This document shows positions 8,857 through 17,924 of a stretch of 64,000 nucleotides of DNA, piece after piece; within the stretch, counting starts at the first letter, position 1, and every line of letters starts with the position of its first letter. This DNA is from CAVRIA01 sp963721115 (GTDB lineage: Bacteria > Desulfobacterota > Binatia > HRBIN30 > CADEER01), in contig CAVRIA010000004.1 in assembly GCA_963721115.1 (NCBI GenBank), positions 868,001-932,000 on the forward strand, written 5' to 3'. The notes beneath the pieces are model-generated. The model did no database searches. It saw only the letters and a list, made by a program, of their open reading frames with translations, and was not told where the DNA came from. Position numbers and translations under genes: made by a program.

Positions 8857-10089
8857 TCAGGCCTGCAGAATGGAAACGCACATGGCGGCCACGTCGACGC
8901 CGATGTTGCCGCCGCCGTTCTGCGCCAGGCCAACCCGGGCGCCGGCGACCTGACGTGGCCCGGAACGTCCCTGCAATTGCTCGGTGAGCTCGACGATTTG
9001 CGCCACACCGGTGGCGCCGACGGGGTGCCCCTTGCGCAGCAAGCCGCCCGAGGTATTCACCGGTTGGCGGCCGCCGAGCTTGGTGACTCCCTCTTCTACC
9101 AGGCGGCCGCCTTCGCCCTTCGGGCACAGCCCCAAGTATTCGTAGGCCAGGATCTCGGCCGGGGCGGAAGCGTCGTGCAGCTCGACCACGCTGATGTCGG
9201 AGGGCCCGACGCCGGCCTCCTCGTAGGCCTTCCGAGAGCTGACCTCGCCGGCGCCATCTTCGTCCGGGGCGTGATCCCAGCCCGAAACCAGCACCGTCGA
9301 CACGACGCGCACGGGCTTCTCGATTCCGAGCTGGCGCGCCTTCGCGGGGCTCATCAGGATGACGGCTGCCGCGCCGTCGCCGATCGGCGAACACATCGGC
9401 CGCGTCAGCGGCTCGGCGATCATCGGTGCCGCAAGCACCTGCTCGACGGTCATTACCTCTTGGAACTGAGCGCGCGGATTCATGCTCCCGTGCAGCGAGT
9501 TCTTCGCCGAGACCATGGCGAACTGCTCGGCGGTGGTGCCGTAGCGCTGCATGTGGGCGCGGGCGACGGCGGCGTAGATATCCATGAACATCGACCGCTT
9601 CTCGCCGGCCCCGGCTGCGCCGGCGTGGGCGCCGCCGGACGCCGCGCTCTTCTGCAGGCTGTCCAGAAGCGCCTGCATGAGCTCGACGTCGACGGCACCG
9701 GAGAAGGCCGCGAAGCTCTTCTTGCGATCCTCGCAGTAGAGCTTCTCCACGCCGAGCGCGAGGGCGATGTCGTTGGCTCCGGCGGTGATCATCGCTGCGG
9801 CCTGATGGAGTGCGGTCGAGCCGCTGGCGCAAGCGTTCTCGACGTTGACGACCGGAATCTTGCCCACGCCGAGCGAGCGCAGGATGACCTGTCCGCGAAT
9901 GGACTCCTGGCCGGTCACGAGACCGGCGGCGGCATTGCCGACGTAGGCGACCTCGATGTCCGCGAGTCGGATGCCGGCGTCGGCGACGGCCAGCCGCACC
10001 GCCTCGGCACCGATCGCTTTGAGCCCGAGCTCCATGTGTTTGCCGAAGTGGGTCATGCCGACTCCGGCGATGATCGCGCTCTGTCTCAT
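8857..10089 (-). CDS. Thiolase family protein (SCP2/SCPx-type acetyl-CoA acyltransferase)
   Basis: 410 aa. The nucleophilic Cys is C87 in VENACASGS, and the catalytic His lies in GHPVGATG near residue 355. The C-terminus has the glycine-rich NGGGNIG strip of sterol-carrier-protein-type thiolases rather than the CxG motif of biosynthetic thiolases. It should cleave a 3-ketoacyl-CoA, giving acetyl- or propionyl-CoA. SCPx-like thiolases are common in sterol, branched-chain and aromatic side-chain degradation. It is second-last before the ligase, with 32 bases between them holding the ligase ribosome site. Confidence 0.88.
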   Translation of the reverse strand: MRQSAIIAGVGMTHFGKHMELGLKAIGAEAVRLAVADAGIRLADIEVAYVGNAAAGLVTGQESIRGQVILRSLGVGKIPVVNVENACASGSTALHQAAAMITAGANDIALALGVEKLYCEDRKKSFAAFSGAVDVELMQALLDSLQKSAASGGAHAGAAGAGEKRSMFMDIYAAVARAHMQRYGTTAEQFAMVSAKNSLHGSMNPRAQFQEVMTVEQVLAAPMIAEPLTRPMCSPIGDGAAAVILMSPAKARQLGIEKPVRVVSTVLVSGWDHAPDEDGAGEVSSRKAYEEAGVGPSDISVVELHDASAPAEILAYEYLGLCPKGEGGRLVEEGVTKLGGRQPVNTSGGLLRKGHPVGATGVAQIVELTEQLQGRSGPRQVAGARVGLAQNGGGNIGVDVAAMCVSILQA

Positions 10090-10128
10090 GGTGGATTCCT
10101 CCTCGATCTCTGCGATCGCGGTGGGGCT

Positions 10129-10917
10129 TCAGAGCAACCCGTGCCCCTTGATGCCCAACGCGTTCTTGAGGTACTCGAGCTCGGCTTCGCGCCAGGGCAT
10201 CGGCGCGGGGTCTTGCAGCATCTTGTCTCCCTTCAACTCCTCGACGACCTCGGCCGATCGCGGGAAAGGGGTCTTGTAGTCGTTCATCTGGAAGATCTTC
10301 TCGAAGGGCTGACGCGGCCGCTGGCCGCCCGCCTCGGGGCTTTCCGCCGGGTAGCCGACGGTCTGCAGCAAGAGAACGCGGCAGGTCTCGGGCAGACCGA
10401 GACCCTGGCGAATCTGCTCGCCGTACGGCGTACCCAGGCAGCACGTTCCCAAGCCCTGCTCGAACGCGACGAGCGTCGCCTGCGCGATGCCCTGACCGCA
10501 ATCGACCTCGTTGAGGCCGGGTTGTTTGAGCGAGTCGCGGAGACTGTCGAAAATCGGGATGAGCTGGGTCTCGAGAGCTTGTTCCTTGTCCGCGCCGAAG
10601 CCGAGCGCCCCGGCCTTGAGGAGCTCGCGGAGGCGGTCGGACTGTTCGTCGACGGCAGCGGTCTCGAGGTACCAGACGATGACGACGGGGGCCAGGCGGA
10701 TCTGGTAGCCGGCGATCGGCGCTTGCAGCGCATCGAGGGTTTCCTGACGAGCGCCGTCGCGGAACACCGCGAGGCCGCGCAAGCTCTGGACGTTGCCCCA
10801 GTGCGAAGCGATGCGCGCCGCCTCGAACATGCGTTGGATCTTTTCGGGCTCCACGGGCTTGTAGGGCAGCAGGAAACGGGTCGAACGGCGGCGGCCGATG
10901 ACTTCCCTCAGTTCCAT
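10129..10917 (-). CDS. Nitroreductase family FMN oxidoreductase
   Basis: 262 aa. The opening ELREVIGRRRSTRFLLPYKP is the family's FMN-phosphate binding strip, and the central glycine-rich GLGTCCLGTPYGEQIRQGL fits the second flavin-binding region. Members are dimeric FMN enzymes reducing nitro, quinone, enone or flavin substrates with NAD(P)H. Placed between acyl-CoA dehydrogenase and thiolase, it may do a reductive step on a pathway intermediate or recycle flavin. Because cofD is in the same operon, a non-canonical electron donor is worth considering, but nothing in the protein shows F420 binding. Confidence 0.82.
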   Translation of the reverse strand: MELREVIGRRRSTRFLLPYKPVEPEKIQRMFEAARIASHWGNVQSLRGLAVFRDGARQETLDALQAPIAGYQIRLAPVVIVWYLETAAVDEQSDRLRELLKAGALGFGADKEQALETQLIPIFDSLRDSLKQPGLNEVDCGQGIAQATLVAFEQGLGTCCLGTPYGEQIRQGLGLPETCRVLLLQTVGYPAESPEAGGQRPRQPFEKIFQMNDYKTPFPRSAEVVEELKGDKMLQDPAPMPWREAELEYLKNALGIKGHGLL

Positions 10918-10964
10918 GGCAGTTCTCCTTTCCGCCGCGATGCAGCGGTGCGTGCGGGTCTCGA

Positions 10965-12176
10965 TCAGCAGAGCTTGTCGGCCCCGACCAGCGACAGCAT
11001 GTCGTTGCAGCCGTCTTCGATGAGCGATGCGCGCGCGTCGCGCAGCAGCTTCTCGACGGGATACTCGCGGCTGAGGCCGTTGCCGCCGAAGACCTGAACC
11101 GCCGTGTGCGCGACGTCGAACGCGACTTGTGTGCAGAAGGTTTTCGAGGCGATCGAGTACTCGAGCAGTGGCGGCTGCTGCGTAGAGTTGTACACGAAGA
11201 CGCGTCGCGCCAGGGAACGGGCCGCTTCGGTCTGTTGGAACATGCGGAAGAGCTTCATCTTGACCGCCTGGTGACGAGCAATCGGTTGGCCGCCCTGGAT
11301 GCGCTCGTGCGCGTAGGCCAGCGAATGCTCGAGCGCGGCGCGCGCCAGGCCGACGAAGGTGATGCCCATGTGGGCGTTGGCCATGGTGAGCACCATCTCG
11401 ACGACCATCTGGTACGCCTCGGCGCCGACGATCATGTAGGCAGCCGGAATGCGGACATCGTCGAAGAAGATCTCCCCCTGATTGAGCGCGCGCTGGCCGA
11501 GCTTGTCGAGCGGTGCGCCGCGCGAAACTCCGGGGAGGTCGAGGGGGACCAGGGCGACGCCGCCGTCGCGCAGCCCGTGCGACGGGTCGAGCGTGCAGAA
11601 CAGCGTGGCGACCGTCGCGATGGTGCCGTTCGAAACCCAGGCTGCCTTCTGCCCGCGGATCACGTAGTCGTCGCCGTCCTTGGTCGCGATGCAGTCGGCG
11701 TGGATCTTCGCGTCGCCGAAGAAGGATTGATTGAAGCCGAGCACATCGCTGCCGTGATTGGGCTCGGTGATCGCCCAGCAGCCGATCTCGCGACTGTCGG
11801 GAGCGGCGAAGCGTTCGATCAGCTCGGGACGGCCGACGATCCGCGCGAACATCCCGGGGAAGCCGGCGACCGCCAGACTGATCGCCAACCCGGCGTCGCC
11901 CCAACCGAGCTCCTCCTGCACCAGCACCTGGATGCGCGCCAGCTTGGCCGTGCCAACCAGGGCGGGATCGGTGTTCGCCGCTTCGAGCCCGAGGGCTCGG
12001 AACTTCTCGAAGACATCCCACAGCACCGAGTTGCGGGCGATGACATCGGCGGGATTGGCGAGGCGGTCGAGGTGCCGGCCAGCGGGGCGCATGACCTCTG
12101 CCGCAAACTTGTGGACCGCCCCTTGGATCGATCGTTCCTCTTCGCCCAGGTCGACATCCAGGTCGGTGAGTCCCAT
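10965..12176 (-). CDS. Acyl-CoA dehydrogenase
   Basis: 403 aa. I start at 12176 (MGLTDLDVDL) because AAAGGAGG lies six bases before it; the frame opens further upstream, but that extension would run into the operator. The family signatures are present: a middle beta-domain with CWAITEPNHGSD, and the C-terminal helical domain with VQVFGGNGLSREYPVEKLLRD (FAD/substrate region) and a closing DARASLIEDG. It is the first gene of the operon and should catalyse FAD-dependent alpha,beta-desaturation of an acyl-CoA, handing electrons to ETF. Substrate chain type is not readable. Confidence 0.92.
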   Translation of the reverse strand: MGLTDLDVDLGEEERSIQGAVHKFAAEVMRPAGRHLDRLANPADVIARNSVLWDVFEKFRALGLEAANTDPALVGTAKLARIQVLVQEELGWGDAGLAISLAVAGFPGMFARIVGRPELIERFAAPDSREIGCWAITEPNHGSDVLGFNQSFFGDAKIHADCIATKDGDDYVIRGQKAAWVSNGTIATVATLFCTLDPSHGLRDGGVALVPLDLPGVSRGAPLDKLGQRALNQGEIFFDDVRIPAAYMIVGAEAYQMVVEMVLTMANAHMGITFVGLARAALEHSLAYAHERIQGGQPIARHQAVKMKLFRMFQQTEAARSLARRVFVYNSTQQPPLLEYSIASKTFCTQVAFDVAHTAVQVFGGNGLSREYPVEKLLRDARASLIEDGCNDMLSLVGADKLC

Positions 12177-12192
12177 GAGCGCCTCCTTTGGA

Positions 12193-12216
12193 AAAGATGA
12201 CGTCAGCGTCATCTTT
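12193..12216. promoter_or_regulatory. TetR-type operator O1
   Basis: A perfect 24-bp inverted repeat: arms AAAGATGACG and CGTCATCTTT separated by TCAG. It lies 17 bp before the acyl-CoA dehydrogenase start and overlaps the proposed -10 box and the ribosome-site leader. It shares the core TGACG-N4-CGTCA with a second site 54 bp away (centre to centre). Confidence 0.75.
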
Positions 12217-12243
12217 CTTACTCGCCCCGGGGCGGCGGGTCAA
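12215..12243 (-). promoter_or_regulatory. Predicted sigma-70 promoter of the acyl-CoA dehydrogenase-cofD operon
   Basis: On the minus strand a -35 box TTGACC (12238-12243), a 17-bp spacer and a -10-like TAAGAA (12215-12220). The -35 is good and the -10 is weak (3/6), as expected for a regulated promoter. It is bracketed by O2 just upstream of the -35 and O1 overlapping the -10, so a bound repressor would exclude RNA polymerase. Confidence 0.5.
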
Positions 12244-12246
12244 GAT

Positions 12247-12270
12247 AAATCTGACGCGTGCGTCAGATTT
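12247..12270. promoter_or_regulatory. TetR-type operator O2
   Basis: A second perfect 24-bp inverted repeat: arms AAATCTGACG and CGTCAGATTT separated by CGTG. It has the same arm length, the same 4-nt centre and the same TGACG/CGTCA core as O1. It abuts the proposed -35 box. The outer bases differ from O1 (GA versus TC), which shows which positions the regulator tolerates. Confidence 0.75.
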
Positions 12271-12312
12271 TGAGAAATGGGGGCACGGGGATGTTCCGTA
12301 CGCGGGGTGATC

Positions 12313-14514
12313 TCAGCGGCCGTCACGCGACCGCGCTACCGCATCCTCGAGGCGCATGCTGAGCGCGATGCGGCGCCGCTCGATCTCCACCCCGAGCACC
12401 TTCACGCGCACGACGTCGCCCGCCTTGACCACCTCGCGCGGGTCGCGCACGAAGCGGTTCGCCATCGCCGAGATGTGCACGAGACCGTCCTGGTGCACGC
12501 CGATGTCGACGAAGGCGCCGAAGTTGGTCACGTTGGTGACGACCCCTTCGAGGATCATGCCCTGGTGAAGATCCTGCAGGCTCTCGACGCCTTCCTTGAA
12601 GACGGCGGTCCTGAACTCCGGGCGCGGATCGCGGCCGGGTTTGTCGAGCTCGACCAGGATGTCGCGCACGGTCGGCTCGCCGAAGGTCTCGTCGCTGAAG
12701 TCGGCGGGGCGCAGCGCGTGCAGGAAGGCGCTGTCGCCGATCAGCTCTCGAACGCGGCGGCCGGCCCGACGCGCGATCTTCTCGACCACGGGATAGGCTT
12801 CCGGATGGACCGCCGAGGCGTCGAGCGGATCGTCCCCGTTCATGACCCGCAAAAATCCCGCCGCCTGCTCGAAGGCCTTGGCCCCCAGCCGAGCCACCTT
12901 GCGCAGCGAGCGCCGGTTGCGGAAGGGCCCGCTCGCGTCGCGGTGAGCGACGACGTTCCGTGCCAGGACGGGCCCGAGCCCGGAGACGCGCGCGAGAAGG
13001 GGCGCCGAGGCGGTGTTGACGTCCACCCCGACGGCGTTCACGCAATCCTCCACCACCGCGTCGAGCGCGTGCGCGAGCTTGCTCTCGGTGACGTCGTGCT
13101 GGTACTGGCCGACCCCGATCGCCCGGGGCTCGATCTTCACCAGCTCGGCGAGCGGGTCCTGCAACCGGCGGGCGATCGACACCGCGCCGCGCAGCGACAC
13201 GTCCAGATCGGGAAACTCGTGCGCGGCGAGCTCGGACGCCGAATACACCGAGGCGCCGGCCTCGCTGACCATCATCTTGACGAGGCCGAGCTCGGGATGG
13301 CGCCTGACGAGCTCGCCCGCCAGCCGGTCGGTTTCGCGCGACGCCGTGCCGTTGCCGATGCTGATCAGCTCGACGCGGTGACGGGCGGCGAGCCCCGCCA
13401 GGGTCGCGATCGCCTCGTCCCACTGGTTGCGCGGCGGGTGCGGGTAGATCGTCGCGGTATCGAGCAGTTTGCCGGTGCCATCGGCCACGGCAACCTTCAC
13501 GCCGGTGCGCAGCCCCGGATCGAGCCCCATGGTGGCGCGCGGTCCGGCCGGCGCGGCGAGCAGCAGGTCGCGCAGGTTGTTGCCGAAGACGCGGATCGCC
13601 TCCTCTTCTGCGCGCTCGCGCAGGCGTGAGAAGAGATCGGCCTCGAGGCGCGGGGCGAGCTTGGCGCGCCAGGCGAGATGCACCGTCTCCGCGAGCCAGG
13701 GGTCGGCGGCGCGGCCGCGCGCCTGGATGCCGAGGCGGTGTGCGATCGTGCGCTCGGCGAGACCCGGGGCGCCGCGCTCGAGTCGGGCGTCTTCTTCCAG
13801 CTCGAGACCGAGCCGTAGAACGCCCTCGTTGCGCCCGCGAAAGAGGGCCAGCGCGCGATGCGACGGGATGGATCGGATCGGCTCGCCGGCGGCGAAATAG
13901 TCGGAGAACTTGGCCCCGTCGTGCTCCTTGCCCTTCTCCACCTTGGAGGTGAGGTGCGCCTTCTCCCACAGGAGATCGCGCAACGCCCCGGCCAGCTCGG
14001 CGTGTTCGGCGAAACCCTCCATGAGGATCTGGCGGGCGCCCTCGAGCGCCCCCTTCACATCCGGTACGCCACGGGTGGAATCGACGAAGGCGGCCGCCTC
14101 GCGTTCGGGATCGAGGCTGGGGTCGGCGAGCAGGCGTTCGGCGAGAGGCGCCAGTCCCGCCTCGCGAGCGATCTGCGCCTTGGTGCGGCGCTTGGGGCGA
14201 AACGGCAGGTAGAGATCCTCGAGGCGCGTCTGCGTGTCGGCGGCGAGAATCGCCTGGCGCAGCTCGGGGGTCAGCTTTCCCTGCTCGTCGATGCTGCGCA
14301 GGACGGCGGTGCGCCGGTCGTCCAGCTCGCGCAGATAGGCCAGGCGCTTCTCCAGTGCGCGCAGCTGCGTGTCGTCGAGCCCGCCGGTCGCCTCCTTTCT
14401 GTACCGCGCGACGAACGGCACCGTGGCGCCCTCGTCGAGCAGGCGCACCGCAGCCTCGACCTGTCGCTCGTGGACAGCCAGCTCCGAGGCGATACGTGTG
14501 ACGACCGACTCCAT
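12313..14514 (-). CDS. tex: Tex-family RNA-binding transcription accessory protein
   Basis: 733 aa, close to the usual Tex length (about 720-780). It begins with the helical Tex N-terminal domain (DEGATVPFVARYRKEATGGL near residue 30), has the YqgF/RuvX-like core (MGLDPGLRTGVKVAVADGTG near 330), helix-hairpin-helix repeats (LARVSGLGPVLARNVVAHR near 510) and a C-terminal S1 RNA-binding domain (GMILEGVVTNVTNFGAFVDI near 650). Tex binds nucleic acid and is implicated in transcription fidelity and stress or toxin gene expression. It lies upstream of, and in the same direction as, the TetR-controlled operon but is separated from it by the operator region, so it is likely a separate unit. Confidence 0.95.
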   Translation of the reverse strand: MESVVTRIASELAVHERQVEAAVRLLDEGATVPFVARYRKEATGGLDDTQLRALEKRLAYLRELDDRRTAVLRSIDEQGKLTPELRQAILAADTQTRLEDLYLPFRPKRRTKAQIAREAGLAPLAERLLADPSLDPEREAAAFVDSTRGVPDVKGALEGARQILMEGFAEHAELAGALRDLLWEKAHLTSKVEKGKEHDGAKFSDYFAAGEPIRSIPSHRALALFRGRNEGVLRLGLELEEDARLERGAPGLAERTIAHRLGIQARGRAADPWLAETVHLAWRAKLAPRLEADLFSRLRERAEEEAIRVFGNNLRDLLLAAPAGPRATMGLDPGLRTGVKVAVADGTGKLLDTATIYPHPPRNQWDEAIATLAGLAARHRVELISIGNGTASRETDRLAGELVRRHPELGLVKMMVSEAGASVYSASELAAHEFPDLDVSLRGAVSIARRLQDPLAELVKIEPRAIGVGQYQHDVTESKLAHALDAVVEDCVNAVGVDVNTASAPLLARVSGLGPVLARNVVAHRDASGPFRNRRSLRKVARLGAKAFEQAAGFLRVMNGDDPLDASAVHPEAYPVVEKIARRAGRRVRELIGDSAFLHALRPADFSDETFGEPTVRDILVELDKPGRDPRPEFRTAVFKEGVESLQDLHQGMILEGVVTNVTNFGAFVDIGVHQDGLVHISAMANRFVRDPREVVKAGDVVRVKVLGVEIERRRIALSMRLEDAVARSRDGR

Positions 14515-14790
14515 CGAGCGGAATCAGGGTCACCACGCGGGGACGAGAAAATCAACGCGGCCGGACAGCTACCTGTTGCTCGAGTCACCTACGACCACGC
14601 GGCTCGCCTCTGGCGCCAGATCGCCGAGGCGCGACGTCGAGGTGGGTTCGCTGTCTTCGAGTCCTCCGGAAAGCGATCCGACTCCGGCTGCTCGGCTCGC
14701 GCAAAGGCCTTGATGGCTGGCGCCGGACGTGAGCTTTGACGCTGTGAGCACCGTTGTGAGATACATAGGCCGGAAGCGGGTTCCTGTTCG

Positions 14791-15442
14791 ATGGCGCGGA
14801 TTGTGGCATTGTGTGCGGCGTTGTTCCTCTGCATGGGCGCGGACCGGGCGCCGGCCGCGTCCGTGACGTTGACCATGGACGAGGTGTCCAAACGACCCGT
14901 CGATGGCCTGAGCCTCGAGGGAGTGACGTTCGGCTTCACGGTCGGAGGCGCGGCGTCCACCGATGCGAAATACGATACCGGTGACGGTGGCGAGCAGCAC
15001 TTCACGCAGGAGCCGGTCATCGAAGGCATCGCCGGCGGCGTGCTGGCGCTCGACTTCGATGTGCCCACGACAAGGCTCGATTTCGGCGTCTCTCTGTACA
15101 CCGATCAGAGCGATGTCCCCGGGCTTCTCCGTCGAGCTCTTCGACGCGAGTCAGCAGTCGCTCGGTGCCACCGACGTCGACACGTCGCCGCGTCCGGGCG
15201 ACACCTTCAGCGAAGGCCAGTTCGCGTACACGGGCGCGCCCGTGGCCCGCGCTCTGATCTCTTTCGACCCGAGCGCGGAGCGCTTCGGCTTCGACAACCT
15301 CGCCTTCGAACGTGAGCCCATCGGGGGAGGCGGAGGGTCCGGCTGCTCCATCGGTTCGACTCCGACGAGCGGAACGAGTGACACTGTCCTGCTTTTCGCT
15401 CCCCTGTTCCTCGTCCTCTGGCGCCGCCGAGCGTGGCGCTGA
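14791..15442 (+). pseudogene. Exported protein with C-terminal sorting/anchor signal, interrupted by one-base frameshift
   Basis: The first frame gives a signal peptide (MARIVALCAALFLCMGADRA) and a beta-rich domain that reads well to about residue 110. It then loses sense at the CCCCGGG run at 15117-15123. Dropping one C resumes a sensible frame (PGFSVELFDASQQSLGATDV...) to 15442. That second part ends with a poly-Gly linker, GCSIG, a hydrophobic helix (TVLLFAPLFLVLWRRR) and arginines, the layout of a tripartite C-terminal sorting signal of the GlyGly/MYXO-CTERM type. Repaired, the protein is about 216 aa. The beta domain resembles PEP-CTERM-like extracellular domains. Function unknown. Confidence 0.6.
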
Positions 15443-15549
15443 CCGAGGTCGCGCGCATTCCGGTCCGAGGCGAGCTCACCGCCGGCGAGCCGCCTTTCGC
15501 ACTGCCACGAGGGCGCGCCTCTGCGAGGCGAGGACGTGGCTCCCCTGCC

Positions 15550-16215
15550 TCACTCCTCGGGTGTGCGGGGCGGGCAGCGCAGGTACTCGTCGGGGAGCTT
15601 CAACCGAGAGGTCTCCGGTTGCCACATCACGCTGACGATCCACCAGCGCTGCCCGTCGAAGAAGAGCTGGAAGCTGTTGAGGCCGCGGACGAAGGGCTTC
15701 GCCTCGCCGGCGGCGTGGCGGACTTCGTAGGTGCTGAAGACGTGGAGGATCTTGCCGATGCCCGCGTCGCGATGCGCAATCTCCGTTTCGATGAAGCCCT
15801 CCTTCATCATGTTGGGCTCGACGTTGAACAGATACGTCTGCGGAGAGAAAACGTGCGGCATGGTGCCGCTGTGACCTCTGCCCTCGGCGGGCAACAGGCG
15901 CGCGCCGGTAAAGAACAGCGACAGGAAGCGATTCCAGTCGCGCTTCTGTCCGGCCGGACCGGAGAGCGAGGCGTAGTAGGCGGAAACGACGGCCTGCGGT
16001 GACGCGACGTCCGCGGCGGCCGCGTGCGGCACACCGGTCATGCCGCCGCCCGCCCGCAATCCGTGAGGGGCGCCGTGCACGTGATGGCCGGCCGGCGCGC
16101 CGTCGGGCGTGGCGGGTGCAGATGGGGCGCCGTTCTGCGCGAGCGTGGCGGCCGTCGGGGAAACGAGCACGGTGAGTAGGATCGACCAGAGCGTGAGACG
16201 CGGCATGGCGTTCAT
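15550..16215 (-). CDS. Exported NTF2/SnoaL-like hypothetical protein next to multicopper oxidase
   Basis: 221 aa from the ATG at 16215; an in-frame upstream ATG at 16293 would overlap the multicopper oxidase and is less likely. The signal peptide is MNAMPRLTLWSILLTVLVSP...AQ, followed by a His/Gly/Pro-rich linker (GHHVHGAPHG) that could bind metal. The rest (AVVSAYYASLSG ... RWWIVSVMWQPE) has the shape of an NTF2/SnoaL-like cone fold. It starts 18 bp after the multicopper oxidase stop, so the two form an operon; with its histidine-rich linker it may be a periplasmic partner. Function not known. Confidence 0.7.
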   Translation of the reverse strand: MNAMPRLTLWSILLTVLVSPTAATLAQNGAPSAPATPDGAPAGHHVHGAPHGLRAGGGMTGVPHAAAADVASPQAVVSAYYASLSGPAGQKRDWNRFLSLFFTGARLLPAEGRGHSGTMPHVFSPQTYLFNVEPNMMKEGFIETEIAHRDAGIGKILHVFSTYEVRHAAGEAKPFVRGLNSFQLFFDGQRWWIVSVMWQPETSRLKLPDEYLRCPPRTPEE

Positions 16216-16232
16216 TGCGACGCGCGAGGGTC

Positions 16233-17924
16233 TCAGGTCAACACGTGGAAGGGCCGCATCATGTCGTTGTCTTCGTGCTCGAGGATGTGACAATGCCAGA
16301 CGTACGGAAGCGCTGCGTCTCGCGGGATCCAGACACCGCGCGGCAGCTCGAACTTTTGGATGATCCGGGTGATGCTGCCGATCCCGCTGTCGGTGTCACC
16401 CGAGTAGACCTTGACGGTATCCTTCCATGCCAGGCGTTCGTCCGCGGCCGGCTCCTGAGGATCGCCGATGAGCTTCACCTCCCCGGTGGACATGTAGAGG
16501 TTGAGATCGAACTGCTGGCGGTTGATCACCTGGAAGCGCACCAGGTGAACGTGCATCGGGTGTGCGTCGGTGGTCGTGTTGAAGAACTCCCACACCTCGG
16601 TAGAGTCGGCGCGCGGATCCTCGGTGACGGGGGAGCTCCAGTGCAACGCTCCATCGGCAACCGTGCCGAGCATGCTCTCGATCGGGTCGCCGCTGGTGGG
16701 ATCGTCTTCCTCGCTCAACAAGAGCTGACGCGTCCGATCGGCGCGGGACGGGTCCAGCGCCTCGACGGGGACCAGTTGCGACGGCAGCGGCTGATCCGGC
16801 TGGGAGAGCGGGAGCGTGACACGGAATTGCATCAATTGGGGCAGCTCCACCCCACCGCCGCCCGGATACGGCGCCGGAGCGTCGTTGCCCAGGGTGAAGG
16901 ACTTGCCCTGCTGGCCCGTGAAGTCGATCACCGCGTCGTAGCGCTCCGCCTTCCCGATCAAGATGTCCTGCACCACGACCGGCGCCGGTAGGAAGCCCTG
17001 GTCCGTGCCGATCAGATGGAAGGGCAGCAGGTGCTGCGCGTCGTCTGCGTCCATCAGCGTCATGTGCAGGAAGCGGGCGTTGCACGCGTTCAGCAGGCGA
17101 AAGCGGTACTTTCGCGGCTCGACCTCGAGGAACGGAAAGACCTTCCCGTTCACCAGGGCCGTGTCGCCGAAGAACTCGGGAATCCAGAGGGGGGGGATGG
17201 GCGGCATCACGCCGTCATCCTGCACCGGGTAGTCCAGGGACCCATCGGCGTTGAAAAGACGGTCCTGGAACACCAGGGGGATTTCATACTTTCCCTTGGG
17301 AATCGGTAGGGCATCTTCGACGTCATCGCGGATGATGTACAGCCCGGCGAGACCCGCGTAGACGTTCAAGCGCGTGATGCCCAACGCGTGATCATGGTAC
17401 CAGAGCATCGTCGCCGCCTGGTCGTTCGGATAGAAGGACGTATGGCGGGAAAACGTCGGGCCGGTTTGCGCGAAGCCGTTGGTGAACCATGCTTCCGGAT
17501 AGCCATCGCTGTCGGAGAGCACCTTCGCGCCGTGCAAGTGGACCACCGTGCGCACGTCGGGCAGGCTGGCTTCCGCCCCGTGGATGCTGTGATCGATCGG
17601 CAGGAAGTGTCGATCCGGCAACTCGTTCAGCCAGGTCACGGACACCGGGAACCCGCGCCGCACCTCGAAGGTCGGGCCGACGTACTGGCCCTGGTACCCC
17701 CACAGTCGGGTGGGGGGCAGGTCTCTGTGCAGCTTCTGGTGAAACTCGCGCATGTGGATCTGAATCGAGCGCGGCTGCGAAATGACCGGGGGAATCGGCA
17801 GCGGGTCGACGAACGGCGTGATCCTCGGCGAGGATTGCGCCACGACCCTCTTCTTCGGCAGGAACAGAGATCCGGCCCCAGCCATCGCGGCGAGTCGGAG
17901 AAAGTCTCGGCGGCGCAGCTTCAT
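16233..17924 (-). CDS. Tat-exported multicopper oxidase (CotA/bilirubin-oxidase type)
   Basis: 563 aa from the ATG at 17924; an ATG at 17936 is an equal alternative. The N-terminus has a twin-arginine signal (KLRRRDFLRLAAMAGAGSLF). All four copper motifs are visible: HLHG near residue 120, WYHDHALG near 175, HPMHVHLVRF near 485 and WHCHILEHEDNDMM near 548, the last holding type 1 and trinuclear ligands with Met as axial ligand. This is the CotA-like branch, a periplasmic laccase oxidising phenols, bilirubin or metal ions with O2. The NTF2-like gene follows it. The pair needs copper and oxygen, pointing to at least facultatively aerobic life. Confidence 0.93.
   Translation of the reverse strand: MKLRRRDFLRLAAMAGAGSLFLPKKRVVAQSSPRITPFVDPLPIPPVISQPRSIQIHMREFHQKLHRDLPPTRLWGYQGQYVGPTFEVRRGFPVSVTWLNELPDRHFLPIDHSIHGAEASLPDVRTVVHLHGAKVLSDSDGYPEAWFTNGFAQTGPTFSRHTSFYPNDQAATMLWYHDHALGITRLNVYAGLAGLYIIRDDVEDALPIPKGKYEIPLVFQDRLFNADGSLDYPVQDDGVMPPIPPLWIPEFFGDTALVNGKVFPFLEVEPRKYRFRLLNACNARFLHMTLMDADDAQHLLPFHLIGTDQGFLPAPVVVQDILIGKAERYDAVIDFTGQQGKSFTLGNDAPAPYPGGGGVELPQLMQFRVTLPLSQPDQPLPSQLVPVEALDPSRADRTRQLLLSEEDDPTSGDPIESMLGTVADGALHWSSPVTEDPRADSTEVWEFFNTTTDAHPMHVHLVRFQVINRQQFDLNLYMSTGEVKLIGDPQEPAADERLAWKDTVKVYSGDTDSGIGSITRIIQKFELPRGVWIPRDAALPYVWHCHILEHEDNDMMRPFHVLT

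Noticed and set aside
10129..10917. Calling the nitroreductase an F420-dependent enzyme because cofD is in the operon
   Set aside because: Its motifs are those of ordinary FMN nitroreductases; the deazaflavin-dependent Ddn fold is not present.
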